Assembly: GCA_902584225.1 (NCBI GenBank)
Contig: CACHYX010000004.1
Span: forward strand, 1 to 47,518
Direction: 5' to 3'
Length of the DNA stretch: 47,518 nt
From: an uncultured Pelagibacteraceae bacterium
Lineage (GTDB): Bacteria; Pseudomonadota; Alphaproteobacteria; Pelagibacterales; Pelagibacteraceae
Below the pieces are notes generated by a model. The model made no database searches and had not been told where the DNA came from. It saw nothing but the letters and a program-made list of their open reading frames with translations. How positions within the stretch are numbered: position 1 is the first letter of the stretch; every line of letters begins with the position of its first letter. A program made the translations under genes and the position numbers. Positions 36,339 through 44,971 of the stretch are shown one piece after another.

Positions 36339-37529
36339 CTACCTTTGCTGTCTTGTCCTAAATTTACCTTTGCTAACCTCTTTTTCTAAAAATGTTCCAA
36401 AAGCATCACCATTTATATCAAATTCAACATTTGTAGCTCCCTCATAGTCAATTTTTTTTCCCTTTTTTAGAAGTTTTAAACCTTTAGCAATCTCGCCTGG
36501 ATAGATTTTGGTACCTGGAGAATTACTCACTGACATAATATTTTTAGATAAATTATTATTTGATTTAAAATATTTTTCCTGCAGGGCAAGAACGATAACT
36601 GCCGCTGCATCGTAAGACTCACCGATAAATGGCCCTGAAGTATTAATGTTATTTTTTTTGGCAATTTTATAAAATGAGTTAATATTTTTAGTATTTGAAC
36701 CTGAAATTATTCCAAATGAATTATTAATTAACTTGCCGAACTCTTTTTCGGTAGATTCATTTATCATCCTATCCGATAAAATAAATTTTTCGAAAGCACC
36801 TGAGTCAAGAACTGACTTAATTAATCTTTCCCCATCTTGTTCAATTTCAGTAAAAATTGCAACAGCGTCTCCTCCTGCAGCAGCTAAGACTGATACTTCA
36901 TTTGAAAGATCAGTTTTATTTATCTTTATGGGTACGCTTACAGTAATCTCTACATTGCTATCAGTAAGTGTTTTTTTAAAATTTTTCTCAAGTTCTTTTC
37001 CATAATTTGTGTCTTGGAATGAAACCGCAATTCGTTTGATGCCCTTATCTTTTGTAATTTTAGCTAAAACTTCACCATCCCTATTACTTGGAGATGTAGT
37101 TCTAAAAAATAAGTTTTTTTCATCTAACATTGACAACAAAGGAGTGGTAGCCGATGGAGAAATCATAGGAATATTTTTTTCGTTAGCCGACCCCAAAAGA
37201 ATTCCTTCAGATATTCCAGGGCAGGCAGCACCAATGATTCCAATAATATTATTTTCATTAATTGTTTTGTTTACTGATTTAATTTGGGACATATCACATT
37301 TTGTATCTATCTTAATTGAATTGACTTTTTCCTCACCATTTAAAAATATTTTTGAGGAATTCGCCTCTGAAACTGCCAACTCTGCTGAAGACGCCATACT
37401 TGGAACGATAGATTCTGTTGGACCAGTAAAACCAAGAGCTATACCGATTGTTATTTCATTCGCCTGAATTTCTGTTTGATTTCCTATGAAACAGAGTAAA
37501 AAAAGGATACTTAGAATTTTTTTTCCCAT
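36339..37529 (-). CDS. periplasmic Leu/Ile/Val-type ligand-binding protein (orphan)
   Basis: 396 aa with signal peptide (cleavage after EIQA, residue 24). Type I periplasmic binding fold of the amino-acid/amide family (Peripla_BP_6): ITIGIALGFTGPTESIV near the start, GIIGAACPGISEGI, IPMISPSATTPLLS, and a hinge-like GESYDAAAVIVLAL. These proteins deliver branched-chain amino acids, amides or urea to LivHMGF-type ABC permeases, but no such permease is adjacent. Possible alternatives are a shared solute receptor or a sensor. A 48-bp gap separates it from the upstream DMT permease gene, so they may be cotranscribed. Confidence 0.85.
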   Translation of the reverse strand: MGKKILSILFLLCFIGNQTEIQANEITIGIALGFTGPTESIVPSMASSAELAVSEANSSKIFLNGEEKVNSIKIDTKCDMSQIKSVNKTINENNIIGIIGAACPGISEGILLGSANEKNIPMISPSATTPLLSMLDEKNLFFRTTSPSNRDGEVLAKITKDKGIKRIAVSFQDTNYGKELEKNFKKTLTDSNVEITVSVPIKINKTDLSNEVSVLAAAGGDAVAIFTEIEQDGERLIKSVLDSGAFEKFILSDRMINESTEKEFGKLINNSFGIISGSNTKNINSFYKIAKKNNINTSGPFIGESYDAAAVIVLALQEKYFKSNNNLSKNIMSVSNSPGTKIYPGEIAKGLKLLKKGKKIDYEGATNVEFDINGDAFGTFLEKEVSKGKFRTRQQR

Positions 37530-37577
37530 GATTAGGTATAATAAAAATATGCCATGATAAATACTTTTTCAATTAGG

Positions 37578-38432
37578 TTATTTTACCTTTTGAATTAAAA
37601 AGACAGATCCAACTACAATTATACCTCCTAAAGTCATTAATAAACTTGGAATTTCATTAAATATTATAAATGTTTGGATCAACCCAAATACAGGAAATAA
37701 AGCATAATAGGGAAGAACTTTTCCAACTGGATAAAACTTATATAAGTAGAATAAAGACATATGAGCGCCTATTGAAACAATTAAACCAGAGTAAATTATT
37801 AAAAACCACATATCTTGTCGAATGTTCTTTAGAATAAACATTGTATTTCCCTCAAAGAAAAATGATAAAAGTATTAATACAACAAACCCAATAGAGGCCA
37901 TGAAAAAATTCGTAGTTACTATGCCTAACTTATTTGTATCTCTACTAGCTACGTTCGCAATAGCATAAAAGAATGCCATTAATGCTGTGAGCACAAGAGC
38001 GAAAATATTGTTGATTAATTCTGGATCAAAACCAATTAAAATAATCCCCAAAAAAGATGTAATTACAAAAAACCATTTATTAAAACTAAATTTTTCATTT
38101 AGAAAAAAATTACTTAAAATAATTGCAAATGGGATAGCTAGCTGAGAACCTATTATAACAGGTGAAACTATATTAGACTCTTGTAAAGATAGATAAGTGA
38201 AACCTGTAACTCCAACCCCCATGGAAAAAGAAAAAATAAATAATGATTTCAAATTTTCCTTAGGAATTTTAAAATTAAAAAAAGGTAATAAACAAATTAC
38301 AACCACCAACATTCTTAATGATCCAAAAAGTAAAGGAGGTACATTTGTGTTTAATACAAGTTTTCCAAAAACAAAGGCACTTCCAAATAGTGCCATGATT
38401 AATAAAATTAATAAGTAATGTTTAATAGTCAA
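37578..38432 (-). CDS. EamA-family (DMT) drug/metabolite permease
   Basis: 284 aa, ten hydrophobic segments in two repeats, typical of the DMT superfamily. MALFGSAFVFGKLVL opens the first EamA repeat; the second begins near ALVLTALMAFFYAIANVASRD. TTG start at 38432, since no ATG lies before the first membrane segment. Probably exports or imports a small metabolite at the inner membrane; substrate not predictable. It is divergent from the EutA-like gene across 57 bp, which puts it at the edge of the osmolyte/polyamine cluster. Confidence 0.87.
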   Translation of the reverse strand: MTIKHYLLILLIMALFGSAFVFGKLVLNTNVPPLLFGSLRMLVVVICLLPFFNFKIPKENLKSLFIFSFSMGVGVTGFTYLSLQESNIVSPVIIGSQLAIPFAIILSNFFLNEKFSFNKWFFVITSFLGIILIGFDPELINNIFALVLTALMAFFYAIANVASRDTNKLGIVTTNFFMASIGFVVLILLSFFFEGNTMFILKNIRQDMWFLIIYSGLIVSIGAHMSLFYLYKFYPVGKVLPYYALFPVFGLIQTFIIFNEIPSLLMTLGGIIVVGSVFLIQKVK

Positions 38433-38489
38433 AAAAATCCAATTTTAAATCGATTTATAGAATGACATTCATATTTTTTAAGTTATCCT

Positions 38490-39242
38490 ATGTCAAATAA
38501 TATGAATTCAAAAAAGATAAAAGCTCAATTTACAAAAGACGCTAACCCAAGAGTAGGCTTAATTGTTTTGTCAACTGACAACATGATAGAAAAAGATTTC
38601 TCAAAAGTCTTAAGTGATAAACCAGTAGATTTATATGTTAATAGGATTAAAAATTACAATCCAGTAACAGCTGAAAATTTAAAAAAAATGTCAGAAAACA
38701 TTACTTCGGTCGCAGACAACATATTACCTGGTGAAAAAGTGGATTGTGTTGTTTTTGGTTGTACATCAGGAACAATAGTATCTGGTTTTGATAACATTAA
38801 AAAAAAAATTAATATAGCTAAACCAAATACGTTAGTTACGGCCCCAAGCACTGCAGCTTTAAATGCTCTTAAAAAAAAGAATATTAAAAAAATATCTGTA
38901 GTCACACCATATATTAAGTCTTTAAACGATGATGTTGTAAATTTTTTTAAAGGAAATAACTTTGAAATAGTTTCAAATACATATTTTGATATAGAGTCTG
39001 ATGTAGATATTGGAAAGGTGGATCAAAATAAGCTATTTGAGATATTGTCTAAAATTGATCATAATCAAGCTCAGGCGTTATTTGTTTCTTGTACTTCATT
39101 ACCAGTTTTAAACATAATTGAAAAACTTGAAAAAAAATTAAATATGACTGTGTTATCAAGTAACCAAGCACTAATTTGGGAAACTCTAGAAAAAATAAAT
39201 GAGAACAAATCTGTAACTGGATTTGGAAGTTTATTTAATTAA
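38490..39242 (+). CDS. EutA-like Asp/Glu racemase-superfamily protein (arylmalonate decarboxylase/maleate isomerase group)
   Basis: 250 aa. Two-lobed racemase-like fold with the catalytic cysteine pair in FGCTSGTIV (lobe 1) and VSCTSLPVL (lobe 2); TAPSTAALNALKKKNIKKISVVTPY matches maleate isomerase, arylmalonate decarboxylase and EutA proteins. In ectoine-using bacteria EutA is thought to act with the hydrolase EutD, perhaps racemising or isomerising the substrate. The next gene, eight bases on, is a EutD-like M24 hydrolase, which is the main support for this reading. Maleate isomerase remains an alternative. Confidence 0.75.
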   Translation: MSNNMNSKKIKAQFTKDANPRVGLIVLSTDNMIEKDFSKVLSDKPVDLYVNRIKNYNPVTAENLKKMSENITSVADNILPGEKVDCVVFGCTSGTIVSGFDNIKKKINIAKPNTLVTAPSTAALNALKKKNIKKISVVTPYIKSLNDDVVNFFKGNNFEIVSNTYFDIESDVDIGKVDQNKLFEILSKIDHNQAQALFVSCTSLPVLNIIEKLEKKLNMTVLSSNQALIWETLEKINENKSVTGFGSLFN

Positions 39243-39250
39243 TTTTATAT

Positions 39251-40417
39251 ATGAATTTCACAGTCAAAGAATATAAAAGTCGTCTTAAAAAAGTTCAATC
39301 AGAAATGCAAAAAAAAGGAATTGAACTTCTTATTTCACAGGATACTGCAAACATAAACTATCTGACAGGATATGATGCTTGGTCTTTTTATTATTCTCAA
39401 TGTGTAATAGTTCACGTGAATTCTGAAGAGCCCCTATGTTTTGTTAGAGCTCAGGATGCTGGTGGGGCTTTTATAACTACCTACCTTAAAAAGGAAAATA
39501 TTATTATTTATGATGAAAAATATATTCATACCTGGCCGACCCATCCATATGATGCGTTAGTTGATTTAATAAGGAAAAAAAAGTGGGATAAAATTAATAT
39601 AGGAGTTGAAATGGATGCTCATTATTTCACAGCTTATTGTTATGAAAAGTTAAAAAAGGGTTTGCCAAATGCAAAAATTTTAGACTCTGAGAGATTAGTC
39701 AATTGGGTAAGAGTAGAAAAATCCATCGCTGAAATTGAATATATGAAAAAGGCAGCAACTATTTCTGAGATGGCGATGAAAACTGCAATGGAAACAATAA
39801 GTCCAGGTGTAAGACAATGTGATGCTGTTGCTGAAATTCAAAGAACTTTATTTAGAGGTACCCCAGAATATGGTGGTGAATATGCAAGTATTGCAACTTT
39901 ACTTCCTACTGGAAAAGGAACATCAGCTTCACATTTAACTGCAAGCGACAAAAAATTTGTTAATGGGGAAGCAACAATTATTGAGTTATCAGGTACTTAT
40001 AAAAGGTATCATGCTCCAATGGCAAGGACAATTAACTTAGGGAAGCCAGATCAAAAAAAACTTGATGCTATGAAAGCAACTAATGAAGCTCTAGAGGAGG
40101 GTATTAATGCTAGTAAACCAGGTAATACCGCTAATTATGTTGCGGAAAAATTTTGGGGAGTCTTGGATAAGTATAAAATTAAAAAAGAATCTCGAACAGG
40201 TTACTCTATAGGTATTGGGTATCCACCAGATTGGGGTGAACATACTTTAAATATTTACAAAGGAGACATGACTGAATTAAAACCTAATATCTGTTATCAC
40301 ATGATTGCTGTTATGCAATTTGGTAATTGGGGTGTTGAGTCATCAGAGTCTATAAGGATAACTGAGAGCGGAAATGAACTTTTATGCAATTTTTCAAGAG
40401 ATTTGCACGTAAAATAA
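39251..40417 (+). CDS. M24-family hydrolase, EutD/DoeA (ectoine hydrolase)-like
   Basis: 388 aa with a creatinase N-domain and an M24 pita-bread C-domain. NINYLTGYDAWSFYYSQ is like the N-domain of ectoine hydrolases. In the C-domain the segment IIELSGTYKRYHAPMARTI replaces the Asp metal ligands found in aminopeptidase P, as in EutD/creatinase-type enzymes that work without the usual dimetal site. So it is probably not a peptidase but an amide/amidine ring hydrolase. If it is a true EutD, it would open ectoine to N-acetyl-diaminobutyrate. The deacetylase EutE and the downstream EutB/C are not in the window, so the substrate is open. DMSP-lyase DddP is another M24 relative but a poorer fit. Confidence 0.78.
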   Translation: MNFTVKEYKSRLKKVQSEMQKKGIELLISQDTANINYLTGYDAWSFYYSQCVIVHVNSEEPLCFVRAQDAGGAFITTYLKKENIIIYDEKYIHTWPTHPYDALVDLIRKKKWDKINIGVEMDAHYFTAYCYEKLKKGLPNAKILDSERLVNWVRVEKSIAEIEYMKKAATISEMAMKTAMETISPGVRQCDAVAEIQRTLFRGTPEYGGEYASIATLLPTGKGTSASHLTASDKKFVNGEATIIELSGTYKRYHAPMARTINLGKPDQKKLDAMKATNEALEEGINASKPGNTANYVAEKFWGVLDKYKIKKESRTGYSIGIGYPPDWGEHTLNIYKGDMTELKPNICYHMIAVMQFGNWGVESSESIRITESGNELLCNFSRDLHVK

Positions 40418-40459
40418 GTTCTTGAAATAGATCTCAACAAATGTTTTAAACCTTATCTT

Positions 40460-41548
40460 ATGTCAAAGAACTTAGATTTTGTTAAATTCGATAAAGTTGA
40501 CAAAAGTTACGATGGAAAAGTACTTGTTGTTAAAGATTTAAACCTAGACATTGCTGAAGGCGAGTTCATAACGATGTTAGGACCATCTGGATCAGGTAAG
40601 ACAACTTGTTTGATGATGTTAGCTGGTTTTGAAACTCCTACAAATGGAGAAATTTATTTAGATAAAAATCCAATTTCAAATATACCCCCACACAAAAGAG
40701 GAATAGGAATGGTCTTTCAAAACTATGCCTTGTTTCCTCATATGACAGTATATGAAAATTTAGCCTTTCCTTTAAAGGTAAGAAAATTTCAAAAGGACGA
40801 GATTGATAAAAAAGTAGATAAAGCCCTTTCAATGGTATCGCTATCTGGTTTTGAACATAGAATGCCAGGACAGTTATCTGGTGGTCAACAACAAAGGGTA
40901 GCGGTTGCGAGATCTTTGGTGTTTGATCCTCAACTAGTTTTGATGGATGAACCACTTGGAGCTCTAGATAAAAATTTAAGAGAGAGCATGCAGTATGAAA
41001 TTAAACATATTCATGAAAGCATTGGGGTTACGGTAGTCTACGTAACACATGATCAAAGTGAAGCATTAACAATGTCTAATAGAATAGCAGTGTTCAATGA
41101 TGGAAAAGTTCAACAACTTTCATCACCAGACAAATTATACGAAGAACCGGTAAACTCTTTTGTAGCTGAATTCATTGGCGAGAATAATACTTTTGCAGGA
41201 CAAGTAACCAACATGTCTGGTAAAGCATGCAAAGTTAAGCTTAATGATGGAACAGAAATAGTTGCAAATCCAATTTCAGTTAAGTCAAATGGAGACAAAA
41301 CTACTGTATCTCTTAGACCAGAGCGGGCCTTAATTAACACAAAAGAAAAAATGGACAATAACTTTAAAGGAAAGATTGAAGAAGTTATTTATCACGGAGA
41401 TCATACTAGAGTAAGACTTGATCTACTCGGAAACAAAGAATTTATATTAAAAGTACCTAATAGCTCTGCCAATATGGATATTAAAATGGGCAACCAAATT
41501 AATGTAAGTTGGAATAGCCATGATGCTAGGGCTTTAGATCCAAAATAA
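40460..41548 (+). CDS. potA: polyamine-type ABC transporter ATP-binding protein (PotA-like)
   Basis: 362 aa. Walker A GPSGSGKTT near residue 40, Q-loop NYALFPHMTV, signature LSGGQQQRVA, Walker B LVLMDEPLGALD, switch His VTHD. A C-terminal TOBE/OB regulatory domain (about 245-362) is typical of spermidine/putrescine and sugar importers. Powers uptake through the permeases encoded downstream. 42 bp after the M24 gene and probably on the same transcript; the periplasmic component follows after 122 bp with its own promoter. Confidence 0.93.
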   Translation: MSKNLDFVKFDKVDKSYDGKVLVVKDLNLDIAEGEFITMLGPSGSGKTTCLMMLAGFETPTNGEIYLDKNPISNIPPHKRGIGMVFQNYALFPHMTVYENLAFPLKVRKFQKDEIDKKVDKALSMVSLSGFEHRMPGQLSGGQQQRVAVARSLVFDPQLVLMDEPLGALDKNLRESMQYEIKHIHESIGVTVVYVTHDQSEALTMSNRIAVFNDGKVQQLSSPDKLYEEPVNSFVAEFIGENNTFAGQVTNMSGKACKVKLNDGTEIVANPISVKSNGDKTTVSLRPERALINTKEKMDNNFKGKIEEVIYHGDHTRVRLDLLGNKEFILKVPNSSANMDIKMGNQINVSWNSHDARALDPK

Positions 41549-41609
41549 ACCTCAGGTTTAATTTTCAATTATTTAATAAAATAAAGCCCTATTTTAGCCA
41601 AATGTCAGG

Positions 41610-41638
41610 TTGACTCCTACTACATATCTTGCTGTAAT
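41610..41638 (+). promoter_or_regulatory. sigma-70 promoter of the potD-like gene
   Basis: TTGACT at 41610-41615, exactly 17 bases, TGTAAT at 41633-41638: 5/6 match in each box. It predicts a leader of about 25 nt ending in the Shine-Dalgarno GGAGGA (41662-41667). A 10-bp palindrome CGTTTAAACG (41653-41662) lies between promoter and start, and could be an operator. Confidence 0.65.
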
Positions 41639-41670
41639 TAGTTTTTATAAAACGTTTAAACGGAGGAATA

Positions 41671-42786
41671 ATGAAAAAACTAAGTAAATTGTTACTAGTT
41701 CTATCTTTTGCACTTTCTATCAGCTCATCAGCATTTGCAGTTACAGTTGCATCATGGGGTGGAGCTTATACAGAGTCACAAAAGCTAGGATATGGTGACC
41801 CTACTGCTAAGAAACTTGGTGTACCGATCAATTGGGTCGACTACTCAGGTGGATTATCAGAAATTAAAGCACAAAAAGAGGCTGGCAAAATTACGTGGGA
41901 TATAATTGACGTATTTGCTATGGACACTATCACTGGATGTGACGAAGGTTTATTTGTTGAATTTGATTTTGACAAAGACTTCCCAGCAGCTCCAGATGGT
42001 ACTAAAGCAAGTAAAGACTTCTTTGCTCCAATGCCAAGTAAATGTGCTGTAGGAAACATTTTATATTCTTGGAACTACGCGTACAACACAAAAAATGTAA
42101 GCGGTACACCAAAAACTATAAAAGACTTCTTTGACACTAAAAAGTTCCCAGGAAAAAGAGCTATCTACAAAAGCGCTTTAACAAATTTAGAGATTGCTTT
42201 AGCTGCAGATGGTATCAAACCAGGAAAAGGTGGAAAGAAAATTTACAAAGCTCTTAATACAGAAAAAGGTGTTAACAGAGCAATGAACAAAATCAAAGCA
42301 TTATGCACAGACCCTAACGGTGGATGTGTATTTTGGTCAGCAGGTGCTCAACCACCAGAACTATTAGTTTCAGGTGAAGTTGTTATGGCAACTGGTTGGA
42401 ATGGAAGATTCTTCAACGCTGAAATCGGTGAAGGTGCTCCAATCAAACAAGTTTGGGATGGTCAAGGTCTTGACTACGAATATTTCGTATTAGTTAAAGG
42501 TGGACCAAACGAAGCTGATGCTAAAAAAGCACTAGCAATGATGACAAGTACAGAAGGTTTAGCAGGAAGTGCAAAATACATTGCATATGCACCTTGGAGA
42601 AAATCATCACTTAAAGTTATGGCAGCAGGTGAGCCATGGTACAAAGATGGTAAGACTAACATGGTACCACAAATGCCAACTGCGCCAGCTAACACTAAAA
42701 ATTACTTCTTAGTAGATCCATTATTCTGGGCTGATAACGGCACAGAGCTTGGAGAAAAATGGGAAGCAATGAAAGCTGGTCTATAA
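41671..42786 (+). CDS. potD: periplasmic polyamine-type substrate-binding protein (PotD-like)
   Basis: 371 aa with a signal peptide (cleavage after SAFA, residue 23). VASWGGAYTESQKLGYGDP starts the mature protein as in PotD/PotF-type binding proteins; WDIIDVFAMD, CAVGNILYSWNYAYN and ATGWNGRFFNAE are further family segments. Ligand is a cation or zwitterion such as putrescine, spermidine or an osmolyte. It has a strong promoter, strong Shine-Dalgarno, C-ending codons (more TAC than TAT, AAC/TTC frequent) and a terminator behind it, all signs of very high expression relative to the ATPase and permeases, as expected for a scavenging transporter. Confidence 0.93.
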   Translation: MKKLSKLLLVLSFALSISSSAFAVTVASWGGAYTESQKLGYGDPTAKKLGVPINWVDYSGGLSEIKAQKEAGKITWDIIDVFAMDTITGCDEGLFVEFDFDKDFPAAPDGTKASKDFFAPMPSKCAVGNILYSWNYAYNTKNVSGTPKTIKDFFDTKKFPGKRAIYKSALTNLEIALAADGIKPGKGGKKIYKALNTEKGVNRAMNKIKALCTDPNGGCVFWSAGAQPPELLVSGEVVMATGWNGRFFNAEIGEGAPIKQVWDGQGLDYEYFVLVKGGPNEADAKKALAMMTSTEGLAGSAKYIAYAPWRKSSLKVMAAGEPWYKDGKTNMVPQMPTAPANTKNYFLVDPLFWADNGTELGEKWEAMKAGL

Positions 42787-42820
42787 TTTTAAGTTTTAAA
42801 GACTAAAATTATATATTATA

Positions 42821-42852
42821 TTAAGGGCGGTTATTTTTAGCCGCCCTTTTTT
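42821..42852 (+). terminator. rho-independent terminator between potD and the permease gene
   Basis: GGGCGGTTA / TAGCCGCCC stem with a T-rich loop, extended by AA/TT, followed by a T run. It ends five bases before the permease ATG, so permease transcription depends on read-through: a device to make excess binding protein. Confidence 0.88.
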
Positions 42853-42856
42853 ATTT

Positions 42857-44111
42857 ATGAGCAGTGAAACTGGAAAAATTTTAACGACAGACGGCATACC
42901 TCTTGAGGTAAGTCTAAAAAAAGCTGAAAGAAAAAATAAAATTAAAGCATTTCTTTTAGTAGCTCCTCTATTACTCTTTTTGCTTATTACATATATTTTC
43001 CCTATCGGCGACATGCTCATGAGAAGTGTGGATGATAAAATGGTTACCGAGATGTTGCCAAAAACATATAAGTCAATGGAAAAATGGGATGGTAAAGAAT
43101 TACCACCAGAAGAAGTTTTTGAATCTTTCTATTTGGATTTTCAAAAACTTGTTGAGGAAAAAAGGGATGGAAAACTTTCTACACAATTAAATTATACCAA
43201 GAATGGATTTAAAAGTATTTTAAAAAAATTACGAAGAAAAGCTAAAAATTTTGAGGAAGGAAATTATAAAGAACAAATAATGGCTGTTCACCAAAGATGG
43301 GCAGACGTTGAATATTGGCGAGCCATACAAAGACGTGCTCCAGCTTATACAAGTCAAAAATATTTAAAAGGAATTGACATGTATAAAAATGAAGAAGGTA
43401 ATATTGTAAATGTAGAAGAAGATCGAAGAATTCATAGGATTTTATGGCTTAGAACTTTAGAGATAGCTTTCTTTGTAACTCTTTTATGTTTTTTAATGGC
43501 TTACCCAATAGCCCATTTACTTGCTACTTTGCCAATGAAATATAGTAACCTATTAATGATTTGCGTTCTTCTTCCATTTTGGACATCACTATTAGTAAGA
43601 ACTGCAAGTTGGATGATACTCCTTCAACAACAAGGAGTTGTTAACGATTTTTTTTGTTATGATAGGACTAGTCGCAGATGATAACAGACCAGAAATGATG
43701 TTTAATAAAACCGGAACTTATGTAGCAATGACACAAATATTATTGCCGTTTATGGTTTTACCTTTGTATAGTGTAATGAAAACAATATCCCCAAGTTTGA
43801 TGAGAGCTGGAAAATCTTTAGGAGGAACCCCATTCATTGCTTTTTGGAAAGTATACTTTCCTTTAACGATACCAGGTATTGGGGCAGGATGTTTATTGGT
43901 GTTTATTTTGGCGATTGGATACTACATTACACCTGCATTAGTGGGTGGCGCATCAGGAACTTTAATTAGTAACCAGATAGCCTATCATATGAAAAGTACA
44001 TTAGATTGGAGCTTTGCGTCTGCAATGGGACTAATGTTACTTGCAGGAGTTTTAGCAATTTATTGGGTCTACAACAAACTTGTTGGAGTAGATAATATAA
44101 AACTAGGATAA
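42857..44111 (+). pseudogene. potB: polyamine-type ABC transporter permease PotB-like, broken by a frameshift in T8
   Basis: Two frames together encode one permease of about 417 aa. The first frame (42857-43681) holds the N-terminus, first membrane segment (about residues 30-52), a long hydrophilic insert (about 55-185) and two more membrane spans; it runs off after LLQQQGVVNDFF into CYDRTSRR and a stop. The second frame (in use up to 44111) resumes as FFVMIGLVADDNRPEMMF and carries the EAA motif RAGKSLGGTPFIAFWKVYFPLTIPG. The switch lies in a run of eight T (43648-43655), where seven would keep the frame. This may be a real mutation, a sequencing error, or a slippage site. The rest of the operon looks intact, which argues that function is kept. 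The stop is two bases before potC. Confidence 0.85.
43648..43655 (+). other. T8 homopolymer at the permease frameshift
   Basis: Run of eight T's in GA-T8-G; removing one T joins VNDFF to VMIGLVADDN. Poly-T/poly-U runs of this length are known slippage sites for RNA polymerase. Confidence 0.85.
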
Positions 44112-44113
44112 TT

Positions 44114-44968
44114 ATGGCATTACCAAAGTATACTGAGACACGTTATAGAGTTTGGCACTACTTCTATATTACTATTTGCACATGCGTATTTTTCTTTTTA
44201 ATCGCGCCTCTGTTCGTGATATTTCCATTATCCTTTAATGCTGAAGAATTTTTAAGTTTTTCTGAAGGAATGAAAAACCTTGATCCTGATGCATTTTCTT
44301 TAAGATGGTACAAAGACATGATCTACGGGACGAAAAATCCATGGGGTCTTGCAGCAAAAAATAGTTTTATAATTGCAATATTTGCTACCTTAGGGTCAGT
44401 TATTCTTGGAACTGTGGCAGCGTTAGGATTAAGCAGTAGACATATGCCATACAAGGGATTAATTATGGCTACTTTAATTTCACCAATGATAGTGCCATTA
44501 ATCATTTCTGGTGTTGCAATTTTTTTCTTTATGGCAAAAGCAGGACTTGCTGCTACGCATACAGGAATTGTATTAGCGCACATTATTTTAGGAACACCTT
44601 TCGTTGTAATTACCGTAACAGCAACTTTATCAGGCTTTGACCATAGTGTTACACGAGCTGCATCAAGCTTAGGTAGCGATCCAGTGAATACATTTATGAA
44701 AATTACACTACCATTAATTCTACCTGGAGTAATATCTGGAGGCTTGTTTGCTTTCGTTACATCTTTTGACGAAGTTGTTGTGGTTTTATTCTTAGCTGGT
44801 CTAGAAAATACAACAATTCCAATTCAAATGTGGACCGGGTTGAGAGAGCAGTTAAGCCCAACAATATTAGCTGTTGCGACATGTTTAATAATTTTATCTA
44901 CATTAATTCTTGTTACAGCTGAGCTACTAAGACGAAGATCTGAAAGGCTCAGAGGAATAAATAGATAA
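44114..44968 (+). CDS. potC: polyamine-type ABC transporter permease PotC-like
   Basis: 284 aa with six membrane segments, typical BPD_transp_1 permease. The EAA loop AASSLGSDPVNTFMKITLPLILPGVISG contacts the ATPase. GLFAFVTSFDEVVVVLFLAG is the conserved FAFxxSFDE segment of PotC/PotI. Pairs with the (frameshifted) PotB-like permease. Two bases after its stop; three bases before the next gene. Confidence 0.94.
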   Translation: MALPKYTETRYRVWHYFYITICTCVFFFLIAPLFVIFPLSFNAEEFLSFSEGMKNLDPDAFSLRWYKDMIYGTKNPWGLAAKNSFIIAIFATLGSVILGTVAALGLSSRHMPYKGLIMATLISPMIVPLIISGVAIFFFMAKAGLAATHTGIVLAHIILGTPFVVITVTATLSGFDHSVTRAASSLGSDPVNTFMKITLPLILPGVISGGLFAFVTSFDEVVVVLFLAGLENTTIPIQMWTGLREQLSPTILAVATCLIILSTLILVTAELLRRRSERLRGINR

Positions 44969-44971
44969 AAA

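Noticed and set aside
37009..37467. 152-codon open frame on the plus strand opposite the periplasmic binding-protein gene
   Set aside because: It is the antisense shadow of a clear signal-peptide-bearing gene and has no recognisable motifs or ribosome-binding site.
39251..40417. Xaa-Pro aminopeptidase or DMSP lyase DddP
   Set aside because: The M24 metal ligands of aminopeptidase P are replaced, and the RYHAPMART segment and the EutA-like neighbour fit ectoine-hydrolase-type enzymes better; kept only as an alternative.
43638..43700. Independent start (TTG 43638) for a separate short permease
   Set aside because: The residues MLTI preceding FFVMIGLV are out of frame with the family; homologous text continues from the upstream frame, so this is a frameshift and not a second gene.
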